From contig NZ_JALM01000026.1 in NCBI RefSeq assembly GCF_000737195.2, positions 1 to 36,051 of the forward strand: a stretch of DNA of 36,051 nt. Direction: 5' to 3'. A model generated the notes under the pieces. It saw only the letters and a list, made by a program, of their open reading frames with translations, was not told the origin of the DNA and did no database searches. This stretch comes from Sciscionella sediminilitoris (lineage in GTDB: Bacteria; Actinomycetota; Actinomycetes; Mycobacteriales; Pseudonocardiaceae). The translations under genes and the position numbers were made by a program. Of this stretch, positions 7,084-14,922 are shown one piece after another (the stretch's first letter is position 1; each line of letters opens with the position of its first letter).

Positions 7084-8343
7084 ATGACAAGCACCGGCCT
7101 CGAAGCCCCCACCTCGCTCGACCTCGGTTCCGCACGCGCACTCGCGTGTCGCGAATGCGGCAACAAGACGCCGCTGGCCGCGGAATTCGCCTGCGCGGAG
7201 TGTTTCGGCCCGCTCGAGGTGTCCTACGACTTCGGATCGGTCACCCGCGAGCGGATCGAGTCCGGCCCGAAGTCCATCTGGCGCTACCGCGACCTGCTCC
7301 CGGTGCCCAGCACCGTGCAGCAGCACCCCAACACCGAGCCCGGGCTGACCCGGCTGATCAGCGCCGACCGGCTCGCCGCCGAACTCGGGGTGCGCAAGCT
7401 GTGGGTCAAGGACGACACCGGCAACCCCACCCACTCCTTCAAGGACCGGGTCGTCGCGGTCGCCCTCGCCGCGGCACGCGAGCTCGGCTTCCAGGTGCTC
7501 GCCTGCCCGTCCACCGGCAACCTCGCCAACGCCGTGGCCGCGGCCGCCGCACGCGCCGGTTGGCAGTCAGTCGTCCTCATTCCCTCCTCTCTCGAGCGGG
7601 CGAAAGTGCTCACCACCGCCGTGTACGACGGCGCGCTCATCGCCGTGGACGGCAACTACGACGACGTGAACCGGCTGGCCACCGAACTGGCCGCGGAGCA
7701 CGAGGACTGGGCCTTCGTCAACGTCAACGTGCGGCCCTACTACGCCGAGGGCTCCAAGACGCTCGGTTTCGAGGTCGCCGAACAGCTCGGCTGGCGCCTT
7801 CCCGAACAGATCGTCGTGCCCATCGCCTCCGGTTCCCAGCTCACCAAGGTGGACAAGGGATTCCGCGAGTTCGGTGAGCTCGGCCTCGTCGAACCGACCC
7901 AGTACCGGGTGTTCGGCGCGCAGGCCACCGGCTGCTCCCCGGTCTCGGCCGCCTTCCGCGACGGGGTCGACACGGTGACACCGGTCAAGCCGGACACGAT
8001 CGCGCGCTCGCTGGCCATCGGTGCCCCCGCGGACGGTCCCTACGTGCTCGACGCGGTGCGCCGCACCGGCGGGGCGATCGGCGATGTCACCGATGAGGAG
8101 GTCGTCGAGGGGATCCGGCTGCTCGCCCGTACCGAAGGGGTGTTCGCCGAGACCGCGGGCGGGGTCACCGTCGCGACCGCCAAGAAGCTCCTCGAGCAGG
8201 GCAAGCTCGACCCGGACGCCGAGACCGTGCTGCTGATCACCGGGGACGGCCTCAAGACACTCGACGCGGTGGCCGACCACATCGGCCCGAAGGCCACGGT
8301 CCCGCCCTCGGCGAGCGCGGTCAGCGAGGCCCTCGGGCTCTGA
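7084..8343 (+). CDS. threonine-synthase-family PLP enzyme under SAM riboswitch control; candidate MetM (O-phosphohomoserine to homocysteine)
   Basis: A 419-residue fold-type II PLP enzyme. An N-terminal zinc ribbon has Cys22/Cys25 and Cys37/Cys40. The PLP lysine is Lys120 in NPTHSFKDR; the phosphate-binding STGNLANA loop and the late ITGDGLKT motif are present. By homology it would be annotated threonine synthase (O-phosphohomoserine to threonine). The SAM-I riboswitch in front suggests instead a methionine-pathway role: a threonine-synthase homologue, MetM, is reported in Streptomyces to form homocysteine from O-phosphohomoserine with a thiocarboxylated sulfur carrier, MetO. No MoaD/ThiS-like gene follows here. 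No thrA or thrB is nearby, unlike a usual thr operon. ATG 7084 has AAGGA eight bases upstream. The family is certain; the reaction is open. Confidence 0.85.
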   Translation: MTSTGLEAPTSLDLGSARALACRECGNKTPLAAEFACAECFGPLEVSYDFGSVTRERIESGPKSIWRYRDLLPVPSTVQQHPNTEPGLTRLISADRLAAELGVRKLWVKDDTGNPTHSFKDRVVAVALAAARELGFQVLACPSTGNLANAVAAAAARAGWQSVVLIPSSLERAKVLTTAVYDGALIAVDGNYDDVNRLATELAAEHEDWAFVNVNVRPYYAEGSKTLGFEVAEQLGWRLPEQIVVPIASGSQLTKVDKGFREFGELGLVEPTQYRVFGAQATGCSPVSAAFRDGVDTVTPVKPDTIARSLAIGAPADGPYVLDAVRRTGGAIGDVTDEEVVEGIRLLARTEGVFAETAGGVTVATAKKLLEQGKLDPDAETVLLITGDGLKTLDAVADHIGPKATVPPSASAVSEALGL

Positions 8344-8351
8344 GCCGCCGG

Positions 8352-8376
8352 CCGCGCACCGGGCCCCGGTGCGCGG
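8352..8376. terminator. 11-bp hairpin terminator between convergent genes
   Basis: CCGCGCACCGG (8352-8362) pairs perfectly with CCGGTGCGCGG (8366-8376) around GCC. It fills the 33-base gap between the stops of the riboswitch-controlled gene and bluB and is adjacent to the bluB stop. There is no T-run, which is common for GC-rich actinomycete terminators. Confidence 0.65.
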
Positions 8377-9012
8377 TCACCAGCGCTCGTGATGCAGCAC
8401 CTGTTCGAGCGGCATCCGGGTGCGCCAGCCGGCACGTTCCAGGTCCGGCACTTTCGCGAACTCCCGGACAGGCCCGACACAGAGCCACGCGACCGGGCGC
8501 ACCGGATCGGGGATGCCGAGCAGCTCGCGCAGGAACGGTTCCCGGTAGAAGCTCACCCAGCCGACACCGAGCCCTTCCGCGGTCGCCGCGAGCCAGAGGT
8601 TCTGGATCGCGAGGCACACCGAGTACAGCCCGGCATCGGCGATCGCGTGCCTGCCGAGTACGGCCGGGGCACCTCGCTGGGCGTCGTAGGTGACCACGAT
8701 GGAGAGCGTCGATTCGAGCACACCCTCGATCTTGATCCGGTCGAACAGCCGCGCCGCGTCCTCGTCGAGCGTTTCCGCGAAGGTCTCGCGCTCGGCCACC
8801 ACGTGCTCCCGGAATCGCCGCTTCGTGGCGTCCTCGGTGACGAGCACGAAGTCCCAGGGCTGACTGAGCCCGACGCTCGGGGCACGATGGGCCGCGCCGA
8901 GCACCCGGTGCAGGGTCTCCTCGGTGACCGGTTCCCCGGTGAACTCGGCCCGGACATCCCGGCGACGACCGACCAACTCGTAGAACGCTTCCTGGGTGAT
9001 CATGCCTGCCAT
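8377..9012 (-). CDS. bluB: 5,6-dimethylbenzimidazole synthase BluB
   Basis: About 211 residues of the nitroreductase fold. It has the BluB signature rather than a generic nitroreductase one: RRRDVRAEF near the start, AAHRAPSVGLSQPWDFVLV, the central KIEGVLEST, VLGRHAIADAGLYSVCLAIQNLWLAA, GWVSFYREPFLRELLGIPDPV, WLCVGPV, and the C-terminal GWRTRMPLEQVLHHERW. BluB breaks down FMNH2 with oxygen to give dimethylbenzimidazole, the lower ligand of vitamin B12. Possible starts are GTG 9018, ATG 9012 and ATG 9003; none has a strong Shine-Dalgarno sequence. It lies just downstream of comEC on the same strand; no other cobalamin gene is in the window. Confidence 0.85.
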   Translation of the reverse strand: MAGMITQEAFYELVGRRRDVRAEFTGEPVTEETLHRVLGAAHRAPSVGLSQPWDFVLVTEDATKRRFREHVVAERETFAETLDEDAARLFDRIKIEGVLESTLSIVVTYDAQRGAPAVLGRHAIADAGLYSVCLAIQNLWLAATAEGLGVGWVSFYREPFLRELLGIPDPVRPVAWLCVGPVREFAKVPDLERAGWRTRMPLEQVLHHERW

Positions 9013-9027
9013 TGTCACCGGCGGCCG

Positions 9028-11409
9028 TTACGGCGGTGATCTCGGTGCGCCCGCGCGCAGCAACCGCGGGCCCGCGGCGCGCCCGTTCCCGGGCAGCACG
9101 GCGACATCCCCATCCTGGTCGGTGCGCGCGAGCAACGAACCATCGGCGCGCAGCCGGTTCATGGTCGTGGCATTCGGGTGCCCGTAGTCGTTGTCGGCAC
9201 CGACGCTGGCGATCGCGATCCGCGCATGCGTGGCATCGAGGAATTCCGGTGCCTGCGAACGAGACCCGTGATGCGGGATCTTCAGCACCTCGGCGCGCAC
9301 CGAGGCCCCCGAGCTCAGCAGGTCGGTCTGCGCCTCGGTCTCCACATCACCGGTGAGCAGGATGCTCCCGGCCGGGGTGGTCGCGCGCAGTACGAGCGAC
9401 GTGTTGTTGATCGTGGTTCCGTCGTGCCCCACCGGATGGGATTCGGCGGGCAACGGGGCGAGCACGTCGATGGTCAGTCCCGGCCAGCTCAACCGTTGCC
9501 CGGTGGGCACCGTGACCACTGGTACCTTGGCTCTCGCCGACTGCTCGCGCACCGCATCGAGCTCCCAGCCCCGCGGCTGGGCCGCACCGAGTGCCACGGC
9601 TCCGACCGTGCGGTTCTCGAGCACCGCGCGCAGGCCACCGACGTGATCGGCGTGCATGTGGGAGAGCAGGACGAGCGGGACCGAGCGCACCCCGAGCCGG
9701 TCGAGACAGCGATCGATCCCCTCTTCGTCCGGTCCGGTATCCACCACTACGGCCCGATGCGGGTCGGCCGTGGCGAGCACCTCGCCGTCGCCCTGGCCCA
9801 CGTCACAGGACACCATCGCCCAGCCGGTCGGTGGCCAACCCGGGCGCACCAGCCGCGGCGGAACGGTCAGCGCGAACACGGCCAGGAGACCGAGCAGCAC
9901 GACCACCCGGGGCCGCCGGTACCGCATCGCGAGGAGAACGACGGCGATCAGCGCACCGAGCAGCACGGCACCGATCCATCCGGGCGGCCAGCCGATCGTC
10001 GCGCCGGGTATCCGGGCGCTCCAGGTTCCGATGAGCACGATCCAGTGCGCCTCCGGACCGGCCAGCCACACGAACCCGGTGGCCAGCCAGGGCAGCAGGG
10101 GCGCACTGAGCGCCGCAAGCACGCCGAACACCGTGGCCGGGGCCACGACCGGTGCGGCGAGCAGATTGGCGAGCACCGCCACGAGGCTCACCTGGCCACT
10201 CATTCCGGCGATCACCGGCGCGGTGGCCAGATGCGCGGCCACCGGTACCGCGAGCGCCTGAGCGATTCCCGAGGGAACACCACGGCCGCGCAGTCCCGCG
10301 GACCAGCGGGGAACGAACAGCACCAGCGCTGCGGTCGCCAGTACCGAGAGCACGAAGGCGAAATCCACCGCCATCGACGGGTCGTAGCACACCAGCAGGA
10401 TGATCGCGGAGCCGAGCGCGGGCAGTGCGGATCGTTGCCGGCCCAGCGCCATCGCCGCGAGCACGACCGCACCCATCACGGCGGCACGCAGTACCGAGGG
10501 GTCCGGACCGGCGAGCAGAACGAATCCGAACAACGCCAGGCCGGCAAGCGCCGCGGCGACCCGTGGCCCCACCCGGCAGAGCCGCAGCAGCATCAGAACC
10601 GCTCCGGTGACGATCGCCAGATTCGAGCCGGAGACCGCCATCAGATGGGTCAGGCCCGCCGTCTTGAAGTCACCGACCAGTTCGTGGCGCAGCCCGCTCG
10701 TATCGCCGTCCACGAGACCGGGAAGCAGACCACCGGCGTCCCGGCCGAGGGAACCCGAGGCAGTGCGCAGTCCGGCGCGCAGGGTTTCCGCGGCCCGCTG
10801 GCCGAATCCCGCCGCGCCCGGATCGCCCGGTGGCCCGCGCACCCACACGATCGCCACGGTGGTGTCCCCACCACGCGCGGGAGCGAGTTTGCCGCGCACG
10901 GTCACTTCCTGGCCGATCAGCAGCCCGCCCCACCCGCGCGCCGGCGCGAACAACAGCACATCGGCACCGCCGGGAACCGCACGCCCGGCGACCGAGGCCG
11001 TGTGCACCCTCGCCTCGATGAGCACGGTGCGCGCGCCGGACTGTTGGTCGCCGAATCCCTTGCGGTACATGGGTTTCGGCCGATTCGTCAGCTCCACTCG
11101 CATCCGTACCGAGGACCGTTGCCCAGCTTCGGCATGCAGTGGATGGCTCGCGACACCATAGGCACGCCCGGCGAGCATGCCCGCCGTGACGAGGCCGCAG
11201 GCGAGCAGGACGAGGGCAGCAGCCCGGTCCCAGCGCCCGCGAAGGAGCAGCCAGCCGCCGAACACCGCCCCGAGCAGGCCGATGAGCACCGCGAACCACC
11301 AGGCGAACAGCAGACCCGCCGCGGCACCCGTCCAGACGACGAGGGCGGCGGGCACCAACCGGGCATCGATACGTCCGCCGGAACCCGCCGAAACACTCAC
11401 CGCGGTCAT
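9028..11409 (-). CDS. comEC: ComEC/Rec2-type DNA uptake channel protein
   Basis: A 793-residue polytopic membrane protein in three parts: an N-terminal membrane-anchored domain (about 1-210) with three early helices; the central Competence domain with the TAGLTHLMAVSGSNLAIV signature and many helices; and a C-terminal metallo-beta-lactamase-like domain with SCDVGQGDGE, LSHMHADHVGG and IPHHGSRSQAPEF. In transformable bacteria ComEC forms the inner-membrane channel and its hydrolase domain degrades one DNA strand. All the metal-binding motifs are intact and the length is full. The start ATG overlaps the comEA stop by ATGA, so the two are translationally coupled. No pilus genes are in the window, so competence itself cannot be claimed. 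Confidence 0.94.
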   Translation of the reverse strand: MTAVSVSAGSGGRIDARLVPAALVVWTGAAAGLLFAWWFAVLIGLLGAVFGGWLLLRGRWDRAAALVLLACGLVTAGMLAGRAYGVASHPLHAEAGQRSSVRMRVELTNRPKPMYRKGFGDQQSGARTVLIEARVHTASVAGRAVPGGADVLLFAPARGWGGLLIGQEVTVRGKLAPARGGDTTVAIVWVRGPPGDPGAAGFGQRAAETLRAGLRTASGSLGRDAGGLLPGLVDGDTSGLRHELVGDFKTAGLTHLMAVSGSNLAIVTGAVLMLLRLCRVGPRVAAALAGLALFGFVLLAGPDPSVLRAAVMGAVVLAAMALGRQRSALPALGSAIILLVCYDPSMAVDFAFVLSVLATAALVLFVPRWSAGLRGRGVPSGIAQALAVPVAAHLATAPVIAGMSGQVSLVAVLANLLAAPVVAPATVFGVLAALSAPLLPWLATGFVWLAGPEAHWIVLIGTWSARIPGATIGWPPGWIGAVLLGALIAVVLLAMRYRRPRVVVLLGLLAVFALTVPPRLVRPGWPPTGWAMVSCDVGQGDGEVLATADPHRAVVVDTGPDEEGIDRCLDRLGVRSVPLVLLSHMHADHVGGLRAVLENRTVGAVALGAAQPRGWELDAVREQSARAKVPVVTVPTGQRLSWPGLTIDVLAPLPAESHPVGHDGTTINNTSLVLRATTPAGSILLTGDVETEAQTDLLSSGASVRAEVLKIPHHGSRSQAPEFLDATHARIAIASVGADNDYGHPNATTMNRLRADGSLLARTDQDGDVAVLPGNGRAAGPRLLRAGAPRSPP

Positions 11410-12137
11410 CGGACTGTCACCAGGTCCTTGAGGCGCGCGAACCGGGTCTCCCCGATACCACCCACATCTTGTAACTGCGCGACCGTGGTGAACCTGCCGT
11501 GCTGGCTGCGCCAGTCGAGAATGTGCTTCGCCGTCACCTCCCCGACCCCGGGCAACTGGTCGAGTTGTTCCGCGGTGGCGCTGTTGAGATCGAGCTTGGC
11601 CGCCGATCCGCCCTGGCCGGTGTTTCCCTCCGGAGCCGCGGACTGCCCCGCGGGCGCGGGCTGCGCCGGTCCCTGCCGGGCCCAGTCCGGGGTCGGGATA
11701 CCCACGAAAAGCTGCTCGCCGTCGCTGACCCGGCGAGCAAGATTGATCTTGGTGATGTCCACCCCTCGCAGCGCGCCACCGGCCGCACCGATCGCGTCCG
11801 CCACCCGGGCGCCGTCCGGCAGCCGCACCAGGCCGGCCTTGGCCACTTTCCCCACCACGCTCACCACCACCTGACTCGGTGGCGGGCTCGAGCTGCTGGA
11901 GGAAGTGACGACGGCGGGCAACGGCGGCGGGCTTTCCGCGCTCGGTGTCGCACGCGCGAAGGCGAGAACGCCGAGCACTCCTAGTCCGAGCAGAACGGCG
12001 GCGACCACCGCGATCATACCGGCGCGACCGGGTCTGAACCCGGCTACCGCGCTCGGGATGAACCGCTGCACCAGGCTCGCCGCGCGCGCCGCGAACACCT
12101 TGCCGAGCAATCGCTCCCGTTCGTCGTTCTCCTCCAC
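11406..12137 (-). CDS. comEA: ComEA-like helix-hairpin-helix DNA-binding protein
   Basis: A 243-residue protein with a short cytoplasmic N-terminus, one transmembrane helix (about 40-62, MIAVVAAVLLGLGVLGVLAF), a Pro/Ser-rich linker, an SLBB domain (VVVSVVGKVAKAGLVRLPDGARVADAI to INLARRVSDGEQLFVG), a second linker, and a C-terminal double helix-hairpin-helix (LDLNSATAEQLDQLPGVGEVTAKHIL and GGIGETRFARLKDL). ComEA binds incoming double-stranded DNA outside the membrane and hands it to ComEC. The predicted GTG start at 12137 has no clear ribosome-binding site, so a downstream start is possible. It is the first gene of the comEA-comEC pair. Confidence 0.92.
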   Translation of the reverse strand: MEENDERERLLGKVFAARAASLVQRFIPSAVAGFRPGRAGMIAVVAAVLLGLGVLGVLAFARATPSAESPPPLPAVVTSSSSSSPPPSQVVVSVVGKVAKAGLVRLPDGARVADAIGAAGGALRGVDITKINLARRVSDGEQLFVGIPTPDWARQGPAQPAPAGQSAAPEGNTGQGGSAAKLDLNSATAEQLDQLPGVGEVTAKHILDWRSQHGRFTTVAQLQDVGGIGETRFARLKDLVTVR

Positions 12138-12281
12138 GAAAACGACGCTACGGCGGAATCCGGCGCGGAAAAGAGGGATTCGCTAATCTGTGGAAAACCG
12201 GATCAGCTGTGGATTGTTTCGCATACACTCGACCGAAACAGCCGGTCCGGCCGGGAAACCCGCGCAGCGAAAAAGACACTT
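12138..12281 (-). promoter_or_regulatory. upstream region of comEA with two DnaA-box-like sites
   Basis: This stretch is less GC-rich than its neighbours and holds no convincing gene. On the minus strand TTTTCCACA (complement of 12189-12197) and CAATCCACA (complement of 12208-12216) resemble the DnaA box TTATCCACA with one and two mismatches, 19 bases apart. The comEA promoter presumably lies here; I could not place -35 and -10 with confidence. Confidence 0.35.
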
Positions 12282-12304
12282 CGAGTGAATGGTCCATTCG
12301 CTCG
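12282..12304 (-). terminator. intrinsic terminator after degV
   Basis: Read on the minus strand, CGAGCGAATG and CATTCACTCG form a 10-bp stem (one G-T pair) with a three-base loop, followed after eight bases by a TCTTTTT run. It lies about 40 bases after the degV stop and before comEA, so the nadD-degV run probably ends here and comEA has its own promoter. Confidence 0.75.
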
Positions 12305-12345
12305 GGAAAAATCCGCTCATCACTGGATCGGCCCGATATTCTGGG

Positions 12346-13197
12346 TCAATGCGATTCGACGGATTCCGGAAGAACGACCACACCGAGAACACCCGGCCCG
12401 GTGTGCGCGCCGATGACCGCGCCGACCTCGGAGACGAGCACCCCCGCCGCGGCGGGCAAGCGCGCGGCCAGTTCCTCGGCGAGCAAGGTGGCCTGGTCCT
12501 TGGCGCCCAGATGATGCACGGCAAGACGCGCCCGCCCGGTCCCGGCCGCTGTCGAGGCCAGATCGATCAGCCGCGCCTTGGCCCTGCTCATCGTGCGCAC
12601 CTTTTCCACCCCGGTGATCCGCCCATCCTCGATGTGCAGCACCGGTTTCACCGCGAGCGCGGTACCGAGCAGCGCTGCCGCGGTCCCGATCCGCCCGCCC
12701 CTGCGCAGGTATTCCATGGTCGGCACGCAGAACCAGGTCGCGGTGCGCTCCGCGGTCTCCACCGCGGCCGCTTCCACCCGCTCGCCCGTCTGGCCCTCGC
12801 CGGCCGCACGCGCCGCCGCGAGCACCGCGAACCCGAGCCCCATCGCGGTGGACCTGGAATCGACAACGCGTACGTTTCCCACCCGTTCGGCGGCACGGCA
12901 GGCCGCTTCCCAGGTCCCGGAGAGCTCACGGGACAGGTGCACGGAGACGACCTCGCTCGCCCCGTCAGCGAGCAGGGCACGGTATCGCTCAGCGAGATCC
13001 TCGGGATTCGGCCGTGAGGTACTCACCATGGCATGACCACGCAGTGCCTGCACGAGTTCGGCCGGACCGAGTTCCGCACCGTCGGTGAAGCTGCGCCCGT
13101 CCACCAGCACGTGCAGCGGAACAACATCGACCCGGTGGCGGTCCGCGAACCCTTCGGGAAGGTAGGCGGTGGAATCGGTGACGACGCGGATGGTCAC
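12346..13197 (-). CDS. DegV family fatty-acid-binding protein
   Basis: A 283-residue DegV protein. The opening VVTDSTAYLPEG, the VVPLHV strand, the STSRPNPEDL loop and SVHLSRELSGTWEAA are the lipid-pocket elements; the C-terminal part (RRGGRIGTAAALLGTALAVKPVL, then a late GAVIGAHTGPGVLG) is also typical. DegV proteins bind a single long-chain fatty acid; several act as fatty-acid carriers (FakB-like) for a fatty-acid kinase, but no FakA-like kinase is in this window. The GTG start overlaps the upstream octT stop (GTGA), showing coupling. Its place after gpgP/octT matches Rv2417c. Confidence 0.93.
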   Translation of the reverse strand: MTIRVVTDSTAYLPEGFADRHRVDVVPLHVLVDGRSFTDGAELGPAELVQALRGHAMVSTSRPNPEDLAERYRALLADGASEVVSVHLSRELSGTWEAACRAAERVGNVRVVDSRSTAMGLGFAVLAAARAAGEGQTGERVEAAAVETAERTATWFCVPTMEYLRRGGRIGTAAALLGTALAVKPVLHIEDGRITGVEKVRTMSRAKARLIDLASTAAGTGRARLAVHHLGAKDQATLLAEELAARLPAAAGVLVSEVGAVIGAHTGPGVLGVVVLPESVESH

Positions 13198-13904
13198 CCG
13201 GTCAGTCTATGCCCGTCGTGCGCGAGCCCCAGCTGCCCCGCGACCGCGTCGGCAACGGCCTCGTGAGCCTCCCAGCCCCAGTGGATTCCGTCCGGGTTTC
13301 CCTGCCCGTCGAGCACATGCCTCGCGGTCAGCGCACGCAGGTCGATCGTCGGCACCTCGAGCTCGGCATAGCAGGAGCGCAGGGCCGCGCGCTGCGGGCG
13401 GTATCCCGCGAGGCTGAATCCGTGGGCAGGCGAACGGTGCAGTGGTGGAAGCATCCCGAGCACGGAGATCCCCGGACGAAGGGAACGCAGTCCCGCGACG
13501 ATCTTGCTCGCGTACCGGGTGCTCGCCCTCGGGGGTAGCGAGACCGGGCATCCCGGCAGCCGGGCGAGCCGCGGCTGCGCGGCCAGGTACGCCGACCGCG
13601 TGGCGCGGCGCAATCGCTCGGAACGCAGATACCTGATGCCCTGGCGCAGATAGGTCGGCACGGGCGAGGGAAGCATGTCCATGCCGCCGATCTCCAGGAC
13701 CACCGCGTCGACCTCGGGCAACCGTGCCCAGACCGCGGGATTGTCGACCAGTGCCCAGTAGGCGTCCCGCATCGTCCAGCCGATCCCGGCGAACAGGTCG
13801 ACCGTGGCCGGGAGCCGGTTCGGCCAGAGCCGGGGATCGTCGATCGGCATCGCCTCGCGCGGACCGAAGTAACACAGCGAATCACCGAAGACGAGCAGCC
13901 GCAT
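13194..13904 (-). CDS. octT: SGNH/GDSL-type acyltransferase, probable diglucosylglycerate octanoyltransferase OctT
   Basis: A 236-residue SGNH-fold protein. The nucleophile is Ser9 in LLVFGDSLCYFG; GGMDM supplies the oxyanion region; Asp205 and His208 in DGIHWGWEAH complete the triad. In mycobacteria the gene at this position (Rv2418c) is reported to octanoylate early intermediates of methylglucose lipopolysaccharides, polysaccharides that bind fatty acids in the cytoplasm. The adjacent gpgP provides the substrate pathway, so the same role is inferred here. ATG 13904 lies two bases after the gpgP stop and its own stop overlaps degV. No signal peptide is visible, agreeing with a cytoplasmic role. 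Without synteny it would only be called an SGNH hydrolase. Confidence 0.8.
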   Translation of the reverse strand: MRLLVFGDSLCYFGPREAMPIDDPRLWPNRLPATVDLFAGIGWTMRDAYWALVDNPAVWARLPEVDAVVLEIGGMDMLPSPVPTYLRQGIRYLRSERLRRATRSAYLAAQPRLARLPGCPVSLPPRASTRYASKIVAGLRSLRPGISVLGMLPPLHRSPAHGFSLAGYRPQRAALRSCYAELEVPTIDLRALTARHVLDGQGNPDGIHWGWEAHEAVADAVAGQLGLAHDGHRLTG

Positions 13905-13906
13905 GA

Positions 13907-14524
13907 TCAGCCCGTGATACCGGCGTTGTACGAGATCAACCGCCAGCGTCCATCGCCCTCGGTCCGCCTGCGCAGCACGGTCCAGTGACAGTTGCTGATT
14001 CCCCCGAGCTGCGGCCAGTTCGGCACCGGCAGCCCGAGCAGATGGCTGACCAGCGCGGTGATCAGCCCGCCGTGCGCGCACAACAGCACCGTCTGACCGG
14101 GATACTCGGTGTCGAGTTCACCGACGAGTTCCTCGGCACGGGCCGCGACCTCGACCCGGGCCTCTCCGCCCGGTGGCGCCCAGGTCGCGTCGTTCTGCCA
14201 GTACACCCGGTCGCCGGGCCAGATGGCGTCGACCTCCTCGGCGGTCTTGCCCTGCCACTCCCCCAGGTTCGTCTCCCTGAGGCGCTTGTCCACCCGGAAG
14301 GGCACCTCGCTCGCGGAGGCGAAAACCCCGGCGGTATCACGCGCCCTGCGCAGATCGGAGGACACGAGCACGACCGGATCGAACCTGGCGAGCGCGGGAA
14401 CGGCGAACCGTGCCTGCTGCCAGCCGATCTCGGTGAGTGCGGAGTCGAGCTGCCCCTGCATACGGCCACTCGCGTTGTAGTCGGTCTCCCCGTGCCGCCA
14501 CAACACGAGACGCCACATGCTCAT
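13907..14524 (-). CDS. gpgP: histidine phosphatase, probable glucosyl-3-phosphoglycerate phosphatase GpgP
   Basis: A 205-residue member of the histidine phosphatase superfamily. The catalytic histidine is His11 in LWRHGETDYN; Arg60, Glu84 (LRETNLGEW) and His151 (LLCAHGG) complete the phosphate pocket. In mycobacteria the gene between rsfS and octT (Rv2419c) dephosphorylates glucosyl-3-phosphoglycerate in the methylglucose lipopolysaccharide pathway; the identical context supports the same assignment. A broad phosphoglycerate mutase-like role cannot be excluded from the sequence alone. The start overlaps the rsfS stop by ATGA; ATG 14518 is a second possible start. Confidence 0.85.
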   Translation of the reverse strand: MSMWRLVLWRHGETDYNASGRMQGQLDSALTEIGWQQARFAVPALARFDPVVLVSSDLRRARDTAGVFASASEVPFRVDKRLRETNLGEWQGKTAEEVDAIWPGDRVYWQNDATWAPPGGEARVEVAARAEELVGELDTEYPGQTVLLCAHGGLITALVSHLLGLPVPNWPQLGGISNCHWTVLRRRTEGDGRWRLISYNAGITG

Positions 14525-14892
14525 CCCGAAAGTCCCGCCTCGTCGAACTCCAGGTGCGGGCAGTCCTTCCAGAGCCGGTCGAGTCCGTAGAAGGCGCGTT
14601 CCTCGCCATGCTGCACGTGCACGACCACGTCGACGTAGTCGAGCAGGGCCCAGCGCCCGTCCCGCACGCCCTCCCTGCGAGTCGGTTTGGCCCCCGCGCG
14701 GTGCATGTGTTCCTCGACGGAATCCACGATCGCGCCGACCTGCCGCTCATTGGGGGCTGAGGCGATCACGAAGCAGTCGGTGATGACCAGTTGCTCCGAG
14801 ACGTCGATGATGACGACATCGTCCGCTTTCTTGTCCGCGGCGGCAGCCGCGGCGACCTGTGCCAGATTCTTAGCCTGCTCAGTGGCAGCCAC
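14521..14892 (-). CDS. rsfS: ribosome silencing factor RsfS
   Basis: A 123-residue RsfS/Iojap protein. Diagnostic segments are ADDVVIIDVSEQLVITDCFVIASAPNERQVGAI in the first half and the closing DGRWALLDYVDVVVHVQHGEERAFYGLDRLWKD. RsfS binds ribosomal protein L14 and blocks joining of the subunits during starvation. It starts with GTG 14892 after a good AGGAG ribosome-binding site, 30 bases downstream of nadD, and is coupled to gpgP downstream. The nadD-rsfS pair is a widespread bacterial arrangement. Confidence 0.96.
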   Translation of the reverse strand: MAATEQAKNLAQVAAAAAADKKADDVVIIDVSEQLVITDCFVIASAPNERQVGAIVDSVEEHMHRAGAKPTRREGVRDGRWALLDYVDVVVHVQHGEERAFYGLDRLWKDCPHLEFDEAGLSG

Positions 14893-14922
14893 GTCACTCC
14901 TGTCCTCGTCCGGGCGGCAAGT

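Noticed and set aside
9178-11874. An 898-codon open frame on the plus strand opposite comEC and comEA.
   Set aside because: It mirrors two genes with clear membrane, hydrolase and helix-hairpin-helix motifs. No domain is recognisable in the plus-strand frame.
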